Shown here: in pieces, positions 16,329 through 24,846 of the stretch
Numbering within the stretch: the stretch's first letter is position 1
Layout: each line of letters begins with the position of its first letter
Assembly (NCBI RefSeq): GCF_014334325.1
Contig: NZ_JACSET010000002.1
Location: forward strand, 124,001 to 188,000
Reading direction: 5' to 3'
Length of the DNA stretch: 64,000 nucleotides
Source of the DNA: Treponema sp. Marseille-Q4130
GTDB taxonomy: Bacteria; Spirochaetota; Spirochaetia; Treponematales; Treponemataceae
Translations under genes and position numbers: made by a program
The notes under the pieces: model-generated
Database searches by the model: none
Told to the model about the DNA's origin: nothing
Seen by the model: only the letters and a program-made list of their open reading frames with translations

Positions 16329-18389
16329 TTATTCGCTGCTTCTGTTGTTTTGCCGTATAAAATTCGAAATAGTCGTCTGTTGGCTTTCGAGGCTGCTCAG
16401 CGATCCTTCCATGCTTGCAAACTTTTTTCGAAGCTCTCTTTCTTTTTTGTCCATCTGCGTTTCAAGTTGCGCTATCTTCGTTTCGGACGATTTGATGCGC
16501 GTGCCGAGTGTACTCAACTTCGTGCCGATGATGCCGCCGGTTTGGACGTATGCGCCGAGTTCACGATCCAATCGGTATGCGATGCCCGAATCGGTTATGA
16601 GGTCACCGTCGCTGTCATAGCCGAACATATTTTTAATATCTTCGAGATGCGAGGCGAGAGCGGCGTCGAGTTTTTTTTCATCGATTTCAAGATACCCGCG
16701 GAGGCGGCTCGCCGTATAACCGCCCGTACTTCCGCTCGCGTTTGTCGAAATGCCGATCTGTGAGAGCATCGTTATGACCGCATCCTCTTTTGCCTGATAG
16801 CGCGCACTTTGGATCGCTTGGAAATTCGATTTCATACTCGTAAGGGAAAAGTCGCCCATAAAAAGCCCGAGCCGCTCTTTTTCTTTTTCGCGCCGGTCGT
16901 CGGAAAGATAGGTGAGCTCGTCGACGATTTCACTTTTGTTTTGAGAAAGGATATTGATTTGCGCGAGCGATTCGTTGTATTTTCCGACGAAAGTGATGAG
17001 CGCGTCTTTTGCCGATTTGACGTCCGGATCGATTTTGATCGTCGCCGTCCTTTCGGTTTTTTCGTGTACATGGAGCGTTACGTCTGGCACGACGTCGTCG
17101 ATATCGTTCGTCGGCCGCTTGATCGTAATGCCTTCGTACGTGATGATCGCATCCTGCGCCGTCGATGCTGCGTTGTTCGGCGTAAACCCGCCTGCGGATT
17201 TCGGATCGTAGAGCGAAACGGACGACATCGTAAAAGCGCTTCCCGTGTTCCGGTTTCTAATCACGATCGCAGCGATACCCGGATAATCCTTCATGTCGAT
17301 ATCGACAGTCGTTTTATCGCTCGTCAAAATATTCGGCGTCGCGATTTCTTTTTCGCTTCCGTCGCTCATGGCAGCGTAGACGATGCCGCTCGACGTTACG
17401 GGCAAAAGATCCGCGCTCCTTGTCTCTTCGCCTTTCGGAAGCAGCGTGTCCGACGGATTATTGTCGATGACGACGTCCTTAAACGACGCGTAACCCGCAT
17501 TCGGAAGTTCGGGTGCAAGCGGTCTTTTATTAAGCGCCTCCGTTACGTCTTCAACAGCTGCCGGCGCGAGCGTAAACGAAATGCGCTTTCCGTCATTTCC
17601 CTGCGGCACGGCGAGCGAAAATCCGCTTCTCGGCGGGATCGAGATTTTTCCGTTTGAAACGGCGATCTGCGTATTTGCGATGCGCGGAAGCCCTTCCTGT
17701 TCGAGAGAAGTCGTTTGCGGCGGGGCGGGGCGGAATTCCGTTTTCGTTTTCCCGAACGATGCCGCATCCGATTTTACAGGGCTTATCATCTTTGTTTCGA
17801 TCGCAAAGGTTTTCGCTTCGTCTTCAAACGTGAGGCGATTCGCTTCTCCCGTTTTTTTCGATTCGATGAGGATCGTTTTCGTTCCCGCTCCCGATCCGAT
17901 GACAAGCGAATTGATAAGATCGCCGCCTCTCTTGTTGAGCGCTTTTGAAAAATCGGTGAGCGAACCGCCTTTCCAGTTGAACGAAACGGATTTGTCGGCG
18001 ACACGAAATGTGTAGGTGCCTTGGGGAACCTTTGTATTGTCGGGGAGTTCCGCCGTCAAAAAACGGTCGGCTGTTGCCGGCTGTATGACATTGACTTTGA
18101 ACGATTGATACTGTGCGCTTCGATTCGCATCCGCCGTAATCGCGTATTCGTCGGACGATGAGGCGAGTTTATTGTTGAACGGATTTTCATAGGAATACAG
18201 GGTTTTAACGCTGTCGCGGAATTCCGTCAGCTTTCTGTTGACATCCCGCCACGCGTTTTGCTGCGCTTGGTAGGTTTTCAGCGTGTCCTGCTCCCTTGTC
18301 AGCGGAACACGCTCAACCTTCATAAGTTTTTCTACCGTGTCGTTCGTGTTGTATTTGTCGGTGACACCCGGTATGTTCAATCCTGGCAT
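16329..18389 (-). CDS. fliD: flagellar filament cap protein FliD (HAP2)
   Basis: 686 residues, long for the family but usual in spirochaetes. FliD_N region: PGLNIPGVTDKYNTNDTVEKLMKVERVPL and NAWRDVNRKLTEFRDSVKTLYSYENPFN; C-terminal FliD_C region with LGIFMGD-like LGLFMGDFSLTSMKSNFQ, GRSG-like ASGSTGGYTASRLRGYLEIDEKKLDAAL, and end coiled helices. FliD caps the growing filament and folds flagellin. It lies 26 nt after flaG and is cotranscribed with the genes below it. Confidence 0.95.
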   Translation of the reverse strand: MPGLNIPGVTDKYNTNDTVEKLMKVERVPLTREQDTLKTYQAQQNAWRDVNRKLTEFRDSVKTLYSYENPFNNKLASSSDEYAITADANRSAQYQSFKVNVIQPATADRFLTAELPDNTKVPQGTYTFRVADKSVSFNWKGGSLTDFSKALNKRGGDLINSLVIGSGAGTKTILIESKKTGEANRLTFEDEAKTFAIETKMISPVKSDAASFGKTKTEFRPAPPQTTSLEQEGLPRIANTQIAVSNGKISIPPRSGFSLAVPQGNDGKRISFTLAPAAVEDVTEALNKRPLAPELPNAGYASFKDVVIDNNPSDTLLPKGEETRSADLLPVTSSGIVYAAMSDGSEKEIATPNILTSDKTTVDIDMKDYPGIAAIVIRNRNTGSAFTMSSVSLYDPKSAGGFTPNNAASTAQDAIITYEGITIKRPTNDIDDVVPDVTLHVHEKTERTATIKIDPDVKSAKDALITFVGKYNESLAQINILSQNKSEIVDELTYLSDDRREKEKERLGLFMGDFSLTSMKSNFQAIQSARYQAKEDAVITMLSQIGISTNASGSTGGYTASRLRGYLEIDEKKLDAALASHLEDIKNMFGYDSDGDLITDSGIAYRLDRELGAYVQTGGIIGTKLSTLGTRIKSSETKIAQLETQMDKKERELRKKFASMEGSLSSLESQQTTISNFIRQNNRSSE

Positions 18390-18415
18390 AATCCGCGTTC
18401 GTCCGCAAGATGCGA

Positions 18416-18802
18416 CTAAATCATTTCATCAAAAAGCAAACCGATCGCTTTTTTCATGCTGACTTTCATCTTTTGTATATCTTCGGACGGTATCTCCTTT
18501 ATCACCTTATTGGTGCTCGGATCCAATACGCTGATAACGACTTCACCGAGCTCTTCATTGACGCTGAAGCGCAGGGATCGGCGTCCCATCACCATATCGG
18601 ACAGCCGCTGGAGCTGCTGTACGTTTTCCCGTATTTCGGCAAGATTTTGTGCAATGTTTTGCGCTACTTCAGCTCCTCCGGGTACCGAGCGGACGACTCC
18701 CGCCGTCGTCGTACCGGAACCGAGCATCTGCGGAGCGACTTTGAAATAATTCTGGCCATCCATTGCCAAAGCCTGCCCGATACTGCTGGTAATTGTATTC
18801 AT
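18416..18802 (-). CDS. flaG: FlaG-family flagellar protein
   Basis: 128 residues. The second half has the FlaG core: LRFSVNEELGEVVISVLDPSTNKVIKEIPSEDIQKM followed by a short helix. FlaG limits filament length in other bacteria; its exact role is unclear. AGGAGG is 6 nt before the ATG. It is placed between flaB and fliD, the usual neighbourhood. The leader before it has AAAGGATGC, a possible CsrA site, but without an obvious hairpin. Confidence 0.85.
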   Translation of the reverse strand: MNTITSSIGQALAMDGQNYFKVAPQMLGSGTTTAGVVRSVPGGAEVAQNIAQNLAEIRENVQQLQRLSDMVMGRRSLRFSVNEELGEVVISVLDPSTNKVIKEIPSEDIQKMKVSMKKAIGLLFDEMI

Positions 18803-18904
18803 AGGGCAATCCTCCTGAAAAAGAACGGGAAGGGGCGCATCCTTTCCGTTACGTTTATTGTCAAAAAGACGACATCCGGTTGTCTCTCGGACAATAATCC
18901 GATT

Positions 18905-19756
18905 TTATTGCAGCAACGCTAAAACGTTTTGCGTTTGGCTGTTTGCCTGTGCAAGCATCGCGGTACCCGATTGTGTGAGAATCGAGTTTTTCGTGTAGTC
19001 CACGATTTCCGCAGCCATTTCGGTATCTCTGATACGCGATTCGGCAGCCTGCATATTTTCCGCAGCGACGTTTACGCCTTTCGACGCCATCTCGAAGCGG
19101 TTTTGATACGCACCGAGATCCGCCCGCTGTTTCGTTACCCGAAGCAGCGCGTTGTCTACGGCACCGAGCGTGGCGTTTGCCAAGTCCGGCGTTGCGATCG
19201 AAATCTGCTCGTTGTCGCCGTTTGCGTTTTTCAAGCCGAGCGCCGTTGCCGTCATCGTGCCGATGTAGACGCGAACGTTTTGGTCGACGTTTGCACCGAC
19301 ATGGAACTGCATCGTCTTTGCGCCGTCCCAGCGGCCGAAACTGCCCGTGAGCATATTCATGCCGTTGAATTGCGCTTGACTTGCGACTCGGTCGACTTCC
19401 GACACAAGCTGAGAAACCTCAACTTGAATCTGCATGCGATCTTCATCGCTGTAGATACCGTTCGACGCTTGAATCGCCAGTTCGCGGACGCGCTGAAGGA
19501 TATCCGTCGTTTCCTGAAGATAGCCTTCCGTCGTCTGCAAAAACGATACACCGTTTTCGATGTTTCGCCCCGCCTGGTTCAAACCGCGGATTTGACTCCG
19601 TAGCTTTTCGGACACTGCAAGACCCGATGCATCATCTCCGGCTTTGTTGATCCGTTCGCCGGAAGCGAGTTTCTCGATGTTTCCCTGTATGTTGGCATTC
19701 GAAATGCCGAGCACACGTTCCGCATAGAGCGAACTCATATTGTGATTGATAATCAT
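18905..19756 (-). CDS. flaB: core flagellin FlaB (downstream copy)
   Basis: 283 residues with only the D0/D1 flagellin parts: [65 protein letters not shown], and the C-terminal [20 protein letters not shown]. Spirochaete FlaB proteins form the core of the periplasmic filament and lack the variable surface domains. GGAGGG is 8 nt before the ATG. It shares most residues with the upstream flaB copy, so the pair is a duplication. I saw no sigma-28 promoter just upstream; it may be read from the upstream flaB or from its own unrecognised promoter. Confidence 0.97.
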   Translation of the reverse strand: MIINHNMSSLYAERVLGISNANIQGNIEKLASGERINKAGDDASGLAVSEKLRSQIRGLNQAGRNIENGVSFLQTTEGYLQETTDILQRVRELAIQASNGIYSDEDRMQIQVEVSQLVSEVDRVASQAQFNGMNMLTGSFGRWDGAKTMQFHVGANVDQNVRVYIGTMTATALGLKNANGDNEQISIATPDLANATLGAVDNALLRVTKQRADLGAYQNRFEMASKGVNVAAENMQAAESRIRDTEMAAEIVDYTKNSILTQSGTAMLAQANSQTQNVLALLQ

Positions 19757-19867
19757 AATTTGTGCCCTCCATGTTTACGTACCCGCAGAACATCGTGCTC
19801 TGCGTCCTTGCCGTGAGGGCTGACTTTCCGGTTAGTGCGCCCCCGGAAAGCAGATTCAGACCCGTTA

Positions 19868-19911
19868 CGGCAGGAAAAATCAGCCTTTTTACAAGCCGAT
19901 TTTTCCTGCCG
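19868..19911 (-). repeat. 14-bp inverted repeat between the two flaB genes
   Basis: CGGCAGGAAAAATC at 19868-19881 pairs perfectly with its complement at 19898-19911 around a 16-nt loop. It lies about 120 nt downstream of the upstream flaB stop and 112 nt before the downstream flaB start. No T-run follows on either strand, so it is not a standard terminator; it may be an mRNA stabiliser or processing site that separates the two flagellin messages. Confidence 0.7.
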
Positions 19912-20029
19912 CCACAACCTATGGATTGCACATTGTCAAAGAACAAAAGCATGTCCGAACGCATGCTCGATAGCGACCGTACACAAGGAAATAGGGCGGA
20001 ACCCATTTTCCCTCTATAAGTGTACTACA

Positions 20030-20890
20030 CTATCTCAGTAATGACAAGACATTTTGCGTCTGCGCGTTCGCCTGTGCGAGCATCGCCGTTCCTGCCTGCT
20101 GCAAAACGGTATTTTTAGTAAATTCGACCATCTGTTTTGCCATGTTCGTGTCACGGATGCGGCTTTCCGACGCCTGCGTATTTTCGGCTGCGATATCGAG
20201 TCCGCGGATTGCGTATTCCATACGGTTCTGATACGCGCCCAAGTCCGCCCGCTGTTTGTTGATCCGTTTGATCGCTTCGTCGAGCGTGCCGATGACGCGG
20301 TTCGCATCTTCCGGCGTTGAAACCGAAACTTTTTCCTCCGTTCCGAGTACGCGCAGTCCGAGCGCTGTTGCCGACATCGTACCGATGTACACCTGCATCC
20401 TCTGATCCATGTTCGCACCGATGTGGAACCACATGGAACCGGTAACCGTATTTTCTCCCGTCGGGCGGGCAAAGCGGCCGGTGAGCATGTTCATGCCGTT
20501 GAATTGAGCGGAACTTGCGACGCGGTCGATTTCCTCTACGAGGGAAGAAACTTCGACTTGGATCTGCATACGGTCTTCATCACTGTAGATGCCGTTCGAC
20601 GATTGGACTGCCAGTTCGCGGATGCGCTGGATGATGTCCGTCGTTTCCTGCAGATAACCTTCGGTCGTTTGGATAAAGCTGATGCCGTTTTGCGCGTTCG
20701 TCGACGCTTGGTTCAAACCGCGGATTTGGCTGCGCATCTTTTCCGATACTGCAAGCCCCGACGCATCGTCTCCTGCGCGGTTGATCCGTTCGCCCGATGA
20801 AAGCTTTTCCATATCTTTTGCAAGGCTGACACCGGTGACGCCGAGTTGACGGCTGGCAAAAAATGCCGACATGTTGTGGTTGATAACCAT
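20030..20890 (-). CDS. flaB: core flagellin FlaB (upstream copy)
   Basis: 286 residues from the ATG at 20890 ([18 protein letters not shown]), with CGGAGGAAT 6 nt upstream; the frame stays open upstream but those codons have no family match. D0/D1 motifs: [30 protein letters not shown] split by the loop, [21 protein letters not shown] and the end [15 protein letters not shown]. It has a sigma-28 promoter (21054-21081) and a 150-nt leader with a CsrA-type hairpin. It differs from the other copy chiefly in the middle ([19 protein letters not shown]). Confidence 0.97.
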   Translation of the reverse strand: MVINHNMSAFFASRQLGVTGVSLAKDMEKLSSGERINRAGDDASGLAVSEKMRSQIRGLNQASTNAQNGISFIQTTEGYLQETTDIIQRIRELAVQSSNGIYSDEDRMQIQVEVSSLVEEIDRVASSAQFNGMNMLTGRFARPTGENTVTGSMWFHIGANMDQRMQVYIGTMSATALGLRVLGTEEKVSVSTPEDANRVIGTLDEAIKRINKQRADLGAYQNRMEYAIRGLDIAAENTQASESRIRDTNMAKQMVEFTKNTVLQQAGTAMLAQANAQTQNVLSLLR

Positions 20891-20897
20891 AGGTATT

Positions 20898-20936
20898 CCT
20901 CCGTGGAATAGATGTACGGCAGAATCCTTTCTGCCG
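20898..20936 (-). promoter_or_regulatory. candidate CsrA-binding leader of flaB (AGGA-loop hairpin plus Shine-Dalgarno)
   Basis: On the minus strand, CGGCAGAA-AGGA-TTCTGCCG (20936 to 20917) folds into an 8-bp stem showing AGGA as its 4-nt loop, the ideal CsrA site. The Shine-Dalgarno GGAGG (20902-20898) lies about 15 nt further down. Two GGA sites at this distance match the bridging CsrA dimer of the Bacillus hag and Borrelia flaB leaders. Confidence 0.65.
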
Positions 20937-21053
20937 GTTTGCAAAAAAGTGCATCTGTGTTACAAGGCTACATCTACACTTTTCTGCAAGTGAATCGTAA
21001 ATCGGCGGCGGTACGGCTTGACAAGTCGCGCCGCAAATTTCGATCCTTTTACA

Positions 21054-21081
21054 CTATCGGCACGGAGAGCAAAAAACTTTA
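21054..21081 (-). promoter_or_regulatory. sigma-28 promoter of the upstream flaB gene
   Basis: Read on the minus strand: TAAAGTTT at 21081-21074 and GCCGATAG at 21061-21054. Counting from TAAA the spacer is 16 nt, the same as in the flgN promoter. The match to TAAAGTTT and GCCGATAA is 15 of 16 bases. The start point would be about 155 nt before the ATG, leaving room for the leader hairpin. Confidence 0.82.
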
Positions 21082-21116
21082 GCGATTTTTTTATTTTTTT
21101 CACTTTTTTCAATGGA

Positions 21117-21770
21117 TCATCGGAGCATTTCGATGATGCGCCGCATACTGCGCCCGGCCTTTCCGCGGTGGGAGATCGCATTTTTTTCTTCGTCGGAAAG
21201 TTCCGCTGCGGTTTTTCCGATTTCGGGGATAAAAAAAATCGGATCGTAGCCGAAGCCGCCGTTTCCCCGCGCGTCTTCGATCGATGCGACGATTTGCCCT
21301 TCCATCGTTTCCTGTGCGGCGTACATGCGCTCGCCTCCTAAATAGAGCACCATCGAACAGGTGTAATGCGCACTCCGCTTGCCATGCAAAAAATGGCAAT
21401 CGCCGGTACTCTCTGAAAGCGCGTCATTCAGCTCTTCGATGAGGAAACGATTTTGCGCATCCTGTGCAGTCTTTTTGCCGTCCGCTCTCCCGCGGGGAAA
21501 ATCCCGTCCGCCGTAGCGCGAAGAGAAAATACCGGGTCTCCCGCCGAGCGCGTCGACCGAAATGCCCGAATCGTCGGCGAGGACAGGGCAGCGCACGATG
21601 TCGTAGAGAGCGCGCGCTTTTATCAAAGCGTTTTCGAAAAACGTCGCTCCCGTTTCTTCCGGATCAAAATCGATGTCTTCGTCTGCAGGGGTGACGATTT
21701 CGTGCGGCAAAAAGATTTCCGCCGCTTCGCGCTTTTTGTGCGCATTGTTCGTAGCGAGGTAGAGCTTCAT
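21117..21770 (-). CDS. rdgB: non-canonical purine NTP pyrophosphatase (RdgB/HAM1)
   Basis: 217 residues from the ATG at 21770. MKLYLATNNAHKKREAAEIF begins the fold, ETGATFFENALIKARALYD and PVLADDSGISVDALGGRPGIFSSRYGG carry the active-site SDDSG-type motif, and GNGGFGYDPIFFIPEIGKTAAEL and ISHRGKA complete the family. It hydrolyses ITP, dITP and XTP to monophosphates. An unusual insertion in the middle (KRSAHYTCSMVLYLGG) is normal for the family. Short uncoded interval of about 230 nt separates it from flaB. Confidence 0.95.
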   Translation of the reverse strand: MKLYLATNNAHKKREAAEIFLPHEIVTPADEDIDFDPEETGATFFENALIKARALYDIVRCPVLADDSGISVDALGGRPGIFSSRYGGRDFPRGRADGKKTAQDAQNRFLIEELNDALSESTGDCHFLHGKRSAHYTCSMVLYLGGERMYAAQETMEGQIVASIEDARGNGGFGYDPIFFIPEIGKTAAELSDEEKNAISHRGKAGRSMRRIIEMLR

Positions 21771-21837
21771 ACATCCATCATACAGCGGAAGCAAAAGTTT
21801 CGCAACGCGGAGGAGTTTTATTTGCGCAAAAAAAGCG

Positions 21838-22704
21838 TTACAACCGTTCGACTTCCGTTTCGGAAAGACCGGTCATTGTGCAGATTTCCGTAATCGGGTA
21901 GTTGTGCGTCCGCATCAGCTTCGCCGTTTCGAGTTTCGCTTGATATGAGCCTTCGGAAATGCCTTCCTGCAGAGCGATTTCCCGCTCTTCTTCCCGCTGT
22001 ACGGCGATGTCTACATCGTAATCGTATTCGGCAATTAACATATTCACCACCTCCCTGCTTTTTCTTTGTAAGTACTCCCGCAGGATGTCGTTTTGTATGC
22101 ACTCTTTGATCGCGTTCTTAAAACCGTTTTCAGTGTCGAGCTTCAAGTGTTTCCGTACGGCTTCAACGAACAGCGCGTATTCTTTCAGCGGTTTGCACGT
22201 ATGCAAGATTCTACTTCCCTTAGTATAATTAATATTCGTCACGCTGACAACGACTTCGAGCGCAGGTTTTTCAGGCAGCGTCATAAAGGCGTCGGAAAGC
22301 TGTAACGTCGCTTTTTCGGGATAATCTTCTTCACCGTTATAGAACACATAAAACTCGGGCGTAGGGATTTTTTTCAGATACTTGAGATAACGGTCGCGCG
22401 GGTTTTGAATGCGCTCGTAGAGGCGAGCGGCATACTGCAGAAATCGGAGCGGCATATTCGCGTTGATTGTGGCTTGATGTTCTGTGAGGGCGATGATTTT
22501 ACCGTCTATGAGATAAGCGACGTCGTTACGAAAAGCCATGTACATGACCTGTTCGAGGCGGAGCGCTTCCAGCTCCGTAGATGCGTCGAGGTGAGTGTCG
22601 TGGAGCGCGTTGTAGAGCGAGAGAAAGTTCGTTTTTGCATTTTTATCTTCGCCGAAAAAGTCGACGAAAACCGAATCTTTGTACCGACGGTTGTGTTTTG
22701 TCAT
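21838..22704 (-). CDS. Rpn-family PD-(D/E)XK nuclease / putative transposase
   Basis: 288 residues from the ATG at 22704 behind AGGAGG. Conserved core: YKDSVFVDFFGE at the start, LRLEQVMYMAFRNDVAYLIDGKIIALTEHQATINANMPLRFLQYAARLYE (the D...EHQ nuclease centre; D50 region and EHQ) and FYVFYNGEEDYPE. The C-terminal third has LRMRTHNYPITEICTMTGLSETEVERL-type helix-turn-helix. Rpn proteins promote RecA-independent recombination and can move within genomes; many copies are found in treponemes. No terminal repeats are evident around it, so the call as a mobile gene rests on the family. Confidence 0.78.
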   Translation of the reverse strand: MTKHNRRYKDSVFVDFFGEDKNAKTNFLSLYNALHDTHLDASTELEALRLEQVMYMAFRNDVAYLIDGKIIALTEHQATINANMPLRFLQYAARLYERIQNPRDRYLKYLKKIPTPEFYVFYNGEEDYPEKATLQLSDAFMTLPEKPALEVVVSVTNINYTKGSRILHTCKPLKEYALFVEAVRKHLKLDTENGFKNAIKECIQNDILREYLQRKSREVVNMLIAEYDYDVDIAVQREEEREIALQEGISEGSYQAKLETAKLMRTHNYPITEICTMTGLSETEVERL

Positions 22705-22821
22705 AAGACCTCCTGCAAAAAGCATCCGAATAGTCTTTCGAAAATGACGGTACTACTGTAAAGGCTCTACGTATACAGTCAACCGGTTCTTTCCGTGTCC
22801 TTTCCGCGCGTTTCCCGTACC

Positions 22822-23736
22822 TTATTCGGGGCTATCCGCCGTTTCGGTTTCGTTTTGTTCTTCGCTTATGAGTTTTTGCGCTTTCGTAATGTAGTGGCTC
22901 ACTTGCCGCTCACAGATGCCGAGTATGTTTGCGATCATTTTATTTGTCGGGCAGACGCGCCAACGGCTTTGCTGCAATTCTCTGTTTTTGTGTTTCCAGC
23001 TTTCCGTCTGTTTGCGATATTTTTTCAAAAGCCGCTCCATATCGGTTTTTTCTTTGTCGCACATTTTGATCTGCATATAGTATTTTCGATGAAAATAATA
23101 CGCGTTGTCCCGCCGCCTGATGATCATATTGCGTCGTTCGATCCGCGAATACAAAAGTGAATTGAGTTCCGCGATGAGGCGCTCGAGTTCCGCGCTCTGC
23201 AGTTTGCAATACGAGCACACTTTATCGACCGAAGATGCGGGAATATAATAGCTCGATTTCAGCGCGAGGATGAGAGCTGTTTTCGCATCGCTCGCGTTTT
23301 TCGCTTTACATCTTTTCGGGAGCGCTTTCCAAATTTTCGTGTTCGAAACCGGCGCGTAGCCTGCAGCCTTTTCCGCAACGGTAAGCGACCCCTCGTCCTG
23401 CAAGTGCTCTGCAATTTCGGATGGTGAAAATGTTTTTATCGTATTGTCAGCGACAAATCGCCGTATCTCTTCGCGTTTTTGCGTCAAAATCAAACCCTGT
23501 ACGAAAGCGTAGAGATAGGAGCGGAACGCACCGCAATTTTCGTCGAACCGATCGAATACCTGTCCTCCTTTTTGCAAAAAAGTCAGGATGATTTCGCTCT
23601 TAAAATCTTCGTCGAATCCCATAAGACCGAAACGGTAGGGTTCGCGGTATATGCTTTCTGAGATACGCTTAACGGCTTCCGTTCGGGAAATCGTTCCCGT
23701 TTTGACGAGGTTCGGCAATTCATCGATTCGTTGCAT
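22822..23736 (-). CDS. divergent sigma-70-like or DNA-binding regulatory protein
   Basis: 304 residues starting at ATG. The N-terminal part (about 37-95: FDEDFKSEIILTFLQKGGQVFDRFDENCGAFRSYLYAFVQGLILTQKREEIR) follows the spacing of sigma region 2, from the acidic helix to the aromatic DNA-melting helix. The C-terminal part (about 258-292: PTNKMIANILGICERQVSHYITKAQKLISEE) has a helix-turn-helix like region 4. Middle region is helical and basic with a Cys pair (SYCKLQ). It is far too divergent to be sure; an alternative is an HTH transcription factor of another type. A basic, helical region links them. Neighbours are unrelated. Confidence 0.55.
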   Translation of the reverse strand: MQRIDELPNLVKTGTISRTEAVKRISESIYREPYRFGLMGFDEDFKSEIILTFLQKGGQVFDRFDENCGAFRSYLYAFVQGLILTQKREEIRRFVADNTIKTFSPSEIAEHLQDEGSLTVAEKAAGYAPVSNTKIWKALPKRCKAKNASDAKTALILALKSSYYIPASSVDKVCSYCKLQSAELERLIAELNSLLYSRIERRNMIIRRRDNAYYFHRKYYMQIKMCDKEKTDMERLLKKYRKQTESWKHKNRELQQSRWRVCPTNKMIANILGICERQVSHYITKAQKLISEEQNETETADSPE

Positions 23737-23925
23737 AGCTTTATCTCCTTTCGATTGATGTTATAAAACGAATAGCAATGTTTATGCCAAGCTATGCGGC
23801 GGGGCGCGACGAGTAAAAAAAACACCGGCAGACCGCGAGGGCAAGACGCGGAAAGCCGGTTGGAACAAGATTTTACCGCCTGAAAGCCGATGCTTCAAGG
23901 CGACCGTTATAAAAAATATGTACTG
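23737..23925. other. intergenic stretch holding a terminator
   Basis: These 189 nt separate the sigma-like gene from the G-tract outer-membrane gene. Besides the terminator at 23814-23860 nothing else is visible; the upstream half is promoter and ribosome site for the sigma-like gene (AAAGGAGATAAA). Confidence 0.5.
23814..23860 (-). terminator. intrinsic terminator of the G-tract outer-membrane protein gene
   Basis: Read on the minus strand, ACCGGC...GCCGGT (6 bp) encloses CCGCG...CGCGG and is followed by eight T residues (A-run at 23815-23822). It lies 66 nt after the stop at 23926. Confidence 0.7.
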
Positions 23926-24612
23926 TTACAGTCTGAATACGGGGCCGATTTTTAACGAAAAGACATTTGTAAAAGCGGGTACGTCAATGTCGCCTGTTCC
24001 GAAATACGGTAAAGAGCCTAATCCGTTTGTATTGTACCAGACCCAACCGATGCCGACGGCGTCCTGTATGCCCAGATTTATGCCTATTTTTTCGGTAAAA
24101 TAATACTGCGCGCCGATGTAAAAGGGGATACCGATATTTGCCAAATTTAATTGAAGGTCAAGCGCAGGCGATGTAACACCTGAAAAAGTAAACTTCGTTA
24201 CTTTTAAGGTTCCGTAGCCCAAGTTTAGTCCTGTTGCAAATGTAAGGTACAGATTCTTGATACCGTGGTACGTATAGCCAAGTAAAGGAGTTACGTTTAT
24301 AAACGGCCCGCCTTTAAAATCAACCGTGCCCGTTTGTTTATCCGATGAAGAAAATTCTTTTGCAACTTTCATCGTGCCGACAGCAAAAAAATCCGTCGAA
24401 AATAAAAAGGTAAACCCGCTTTCATTTACAGTTCCCAGCGATACGCCGAAATTCATGGACGTCCACGACACGGTATTCTTTTCTCCGTCATCGTATAAAA
24501 GTTCCGTCGAATGGAAATTGGAAATACCGATAGTCGGACTGATTACGAATTTTGCGAATATGTTTGCACTCAAACAGCATATTCCCAAAACGACCAATAC
24601 TGTTTTTTTCAT
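23926..24612 (-). CDS. outer-membrane beta-barrel protein with phase-variable promoter
   Basis: 228 residues. MKKTVLVVLGICCLSANIFAK is a signal peptide with an AFA-type cut near 20; the mature part has about ten short amphipathic strands with glycine turns and ends with Leu after a strand (SLKIGPVFRL). Composition and G+C are visibly lower than neighbours, a hint of transfer. The layout resembles the treponemal DUF2715 or OmpW-like small barrels, known from T. pallidum to sit behind poly-G promoters; the family assignment is tentative. GGAG lies 8 nt before the ATG. It is alone between its own terminator and the hbd gene. Confidence 0.75.
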   Translation of the reverse strand: MKKTVLVVLGICCLSANIFAKFVISPTIGISNFHSTELLYDDGEKNTVSWTSMNFGVSLGTVNESGFTFLFSTDFFAVGTMKVAKEFSSSDKQTGTVDFKGGPFINVTPLLGYTYHGIKNLYLTFATGLNLGYGTLKVTKFTFSGVTSPALDLQLNLANIGIPFYIGAQYYFTEKIGINLGIQDAVGIGWVWYNTNGLGSLPYFGTGDIDVPAFTNVFSLKIGPVFRL

Positions 24613-24647
24613 TTTATGTCTCCTCGCAATGGGATAAAATTTGTTCT

Positions 24648-24674
24648 ATTATACCCCCCCCCCCGAAAAGTCAA
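24648..24674 (-). promoter_or_regulatory. sigma-70 promoter with an 11-G homopolymer spacer
   Basis: On the minus strand: -35 TTGACT (24674-24669), spacer TTTC plus eleven G (15 nt), -10 TATAAT (24653-24648). Spacer length depends on the G count, so slippage switches promoter strength. At G11 the spacer is 2 nt below the optimum of 17. Confidence 0.82.
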
Positions 24675-24813
24675 GAGAATTTTTGCCCATGCGAGTCCCT
24701 TCTTTCTTAAAAAGATTAGCATTATATGAATATGTTGATAGCCGACTATGATTACGATACCGATATTGCAGCTCAACGAAAAAAAGAACGGAAGTAAAAA
24801 GTGTGTAAGCACT

Positions 24814-24837
24814 GCCCGCGTAAAATTTTGCGCGGGC
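24814..24837 (-). terminator. probable terminator of the 3-hydroxyacyl-CoA dehydrogenase gene
   Basis: GCCCGCG/CGCGGGC (7 bp) with a 10-nt loop, 10 nt after the stop. The T-run begins 15 nt further along the minus strand, so efficiency is uncertain. Confidence 0.5.
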
Positions 24838-24846
24838 ACAGATAAA

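Noticed and set aside
18803-18904. CsrA hairpin before flaG
   Set aside because: GGAT motifs exist, but stems are only 4 bp and not near the ribosome site.
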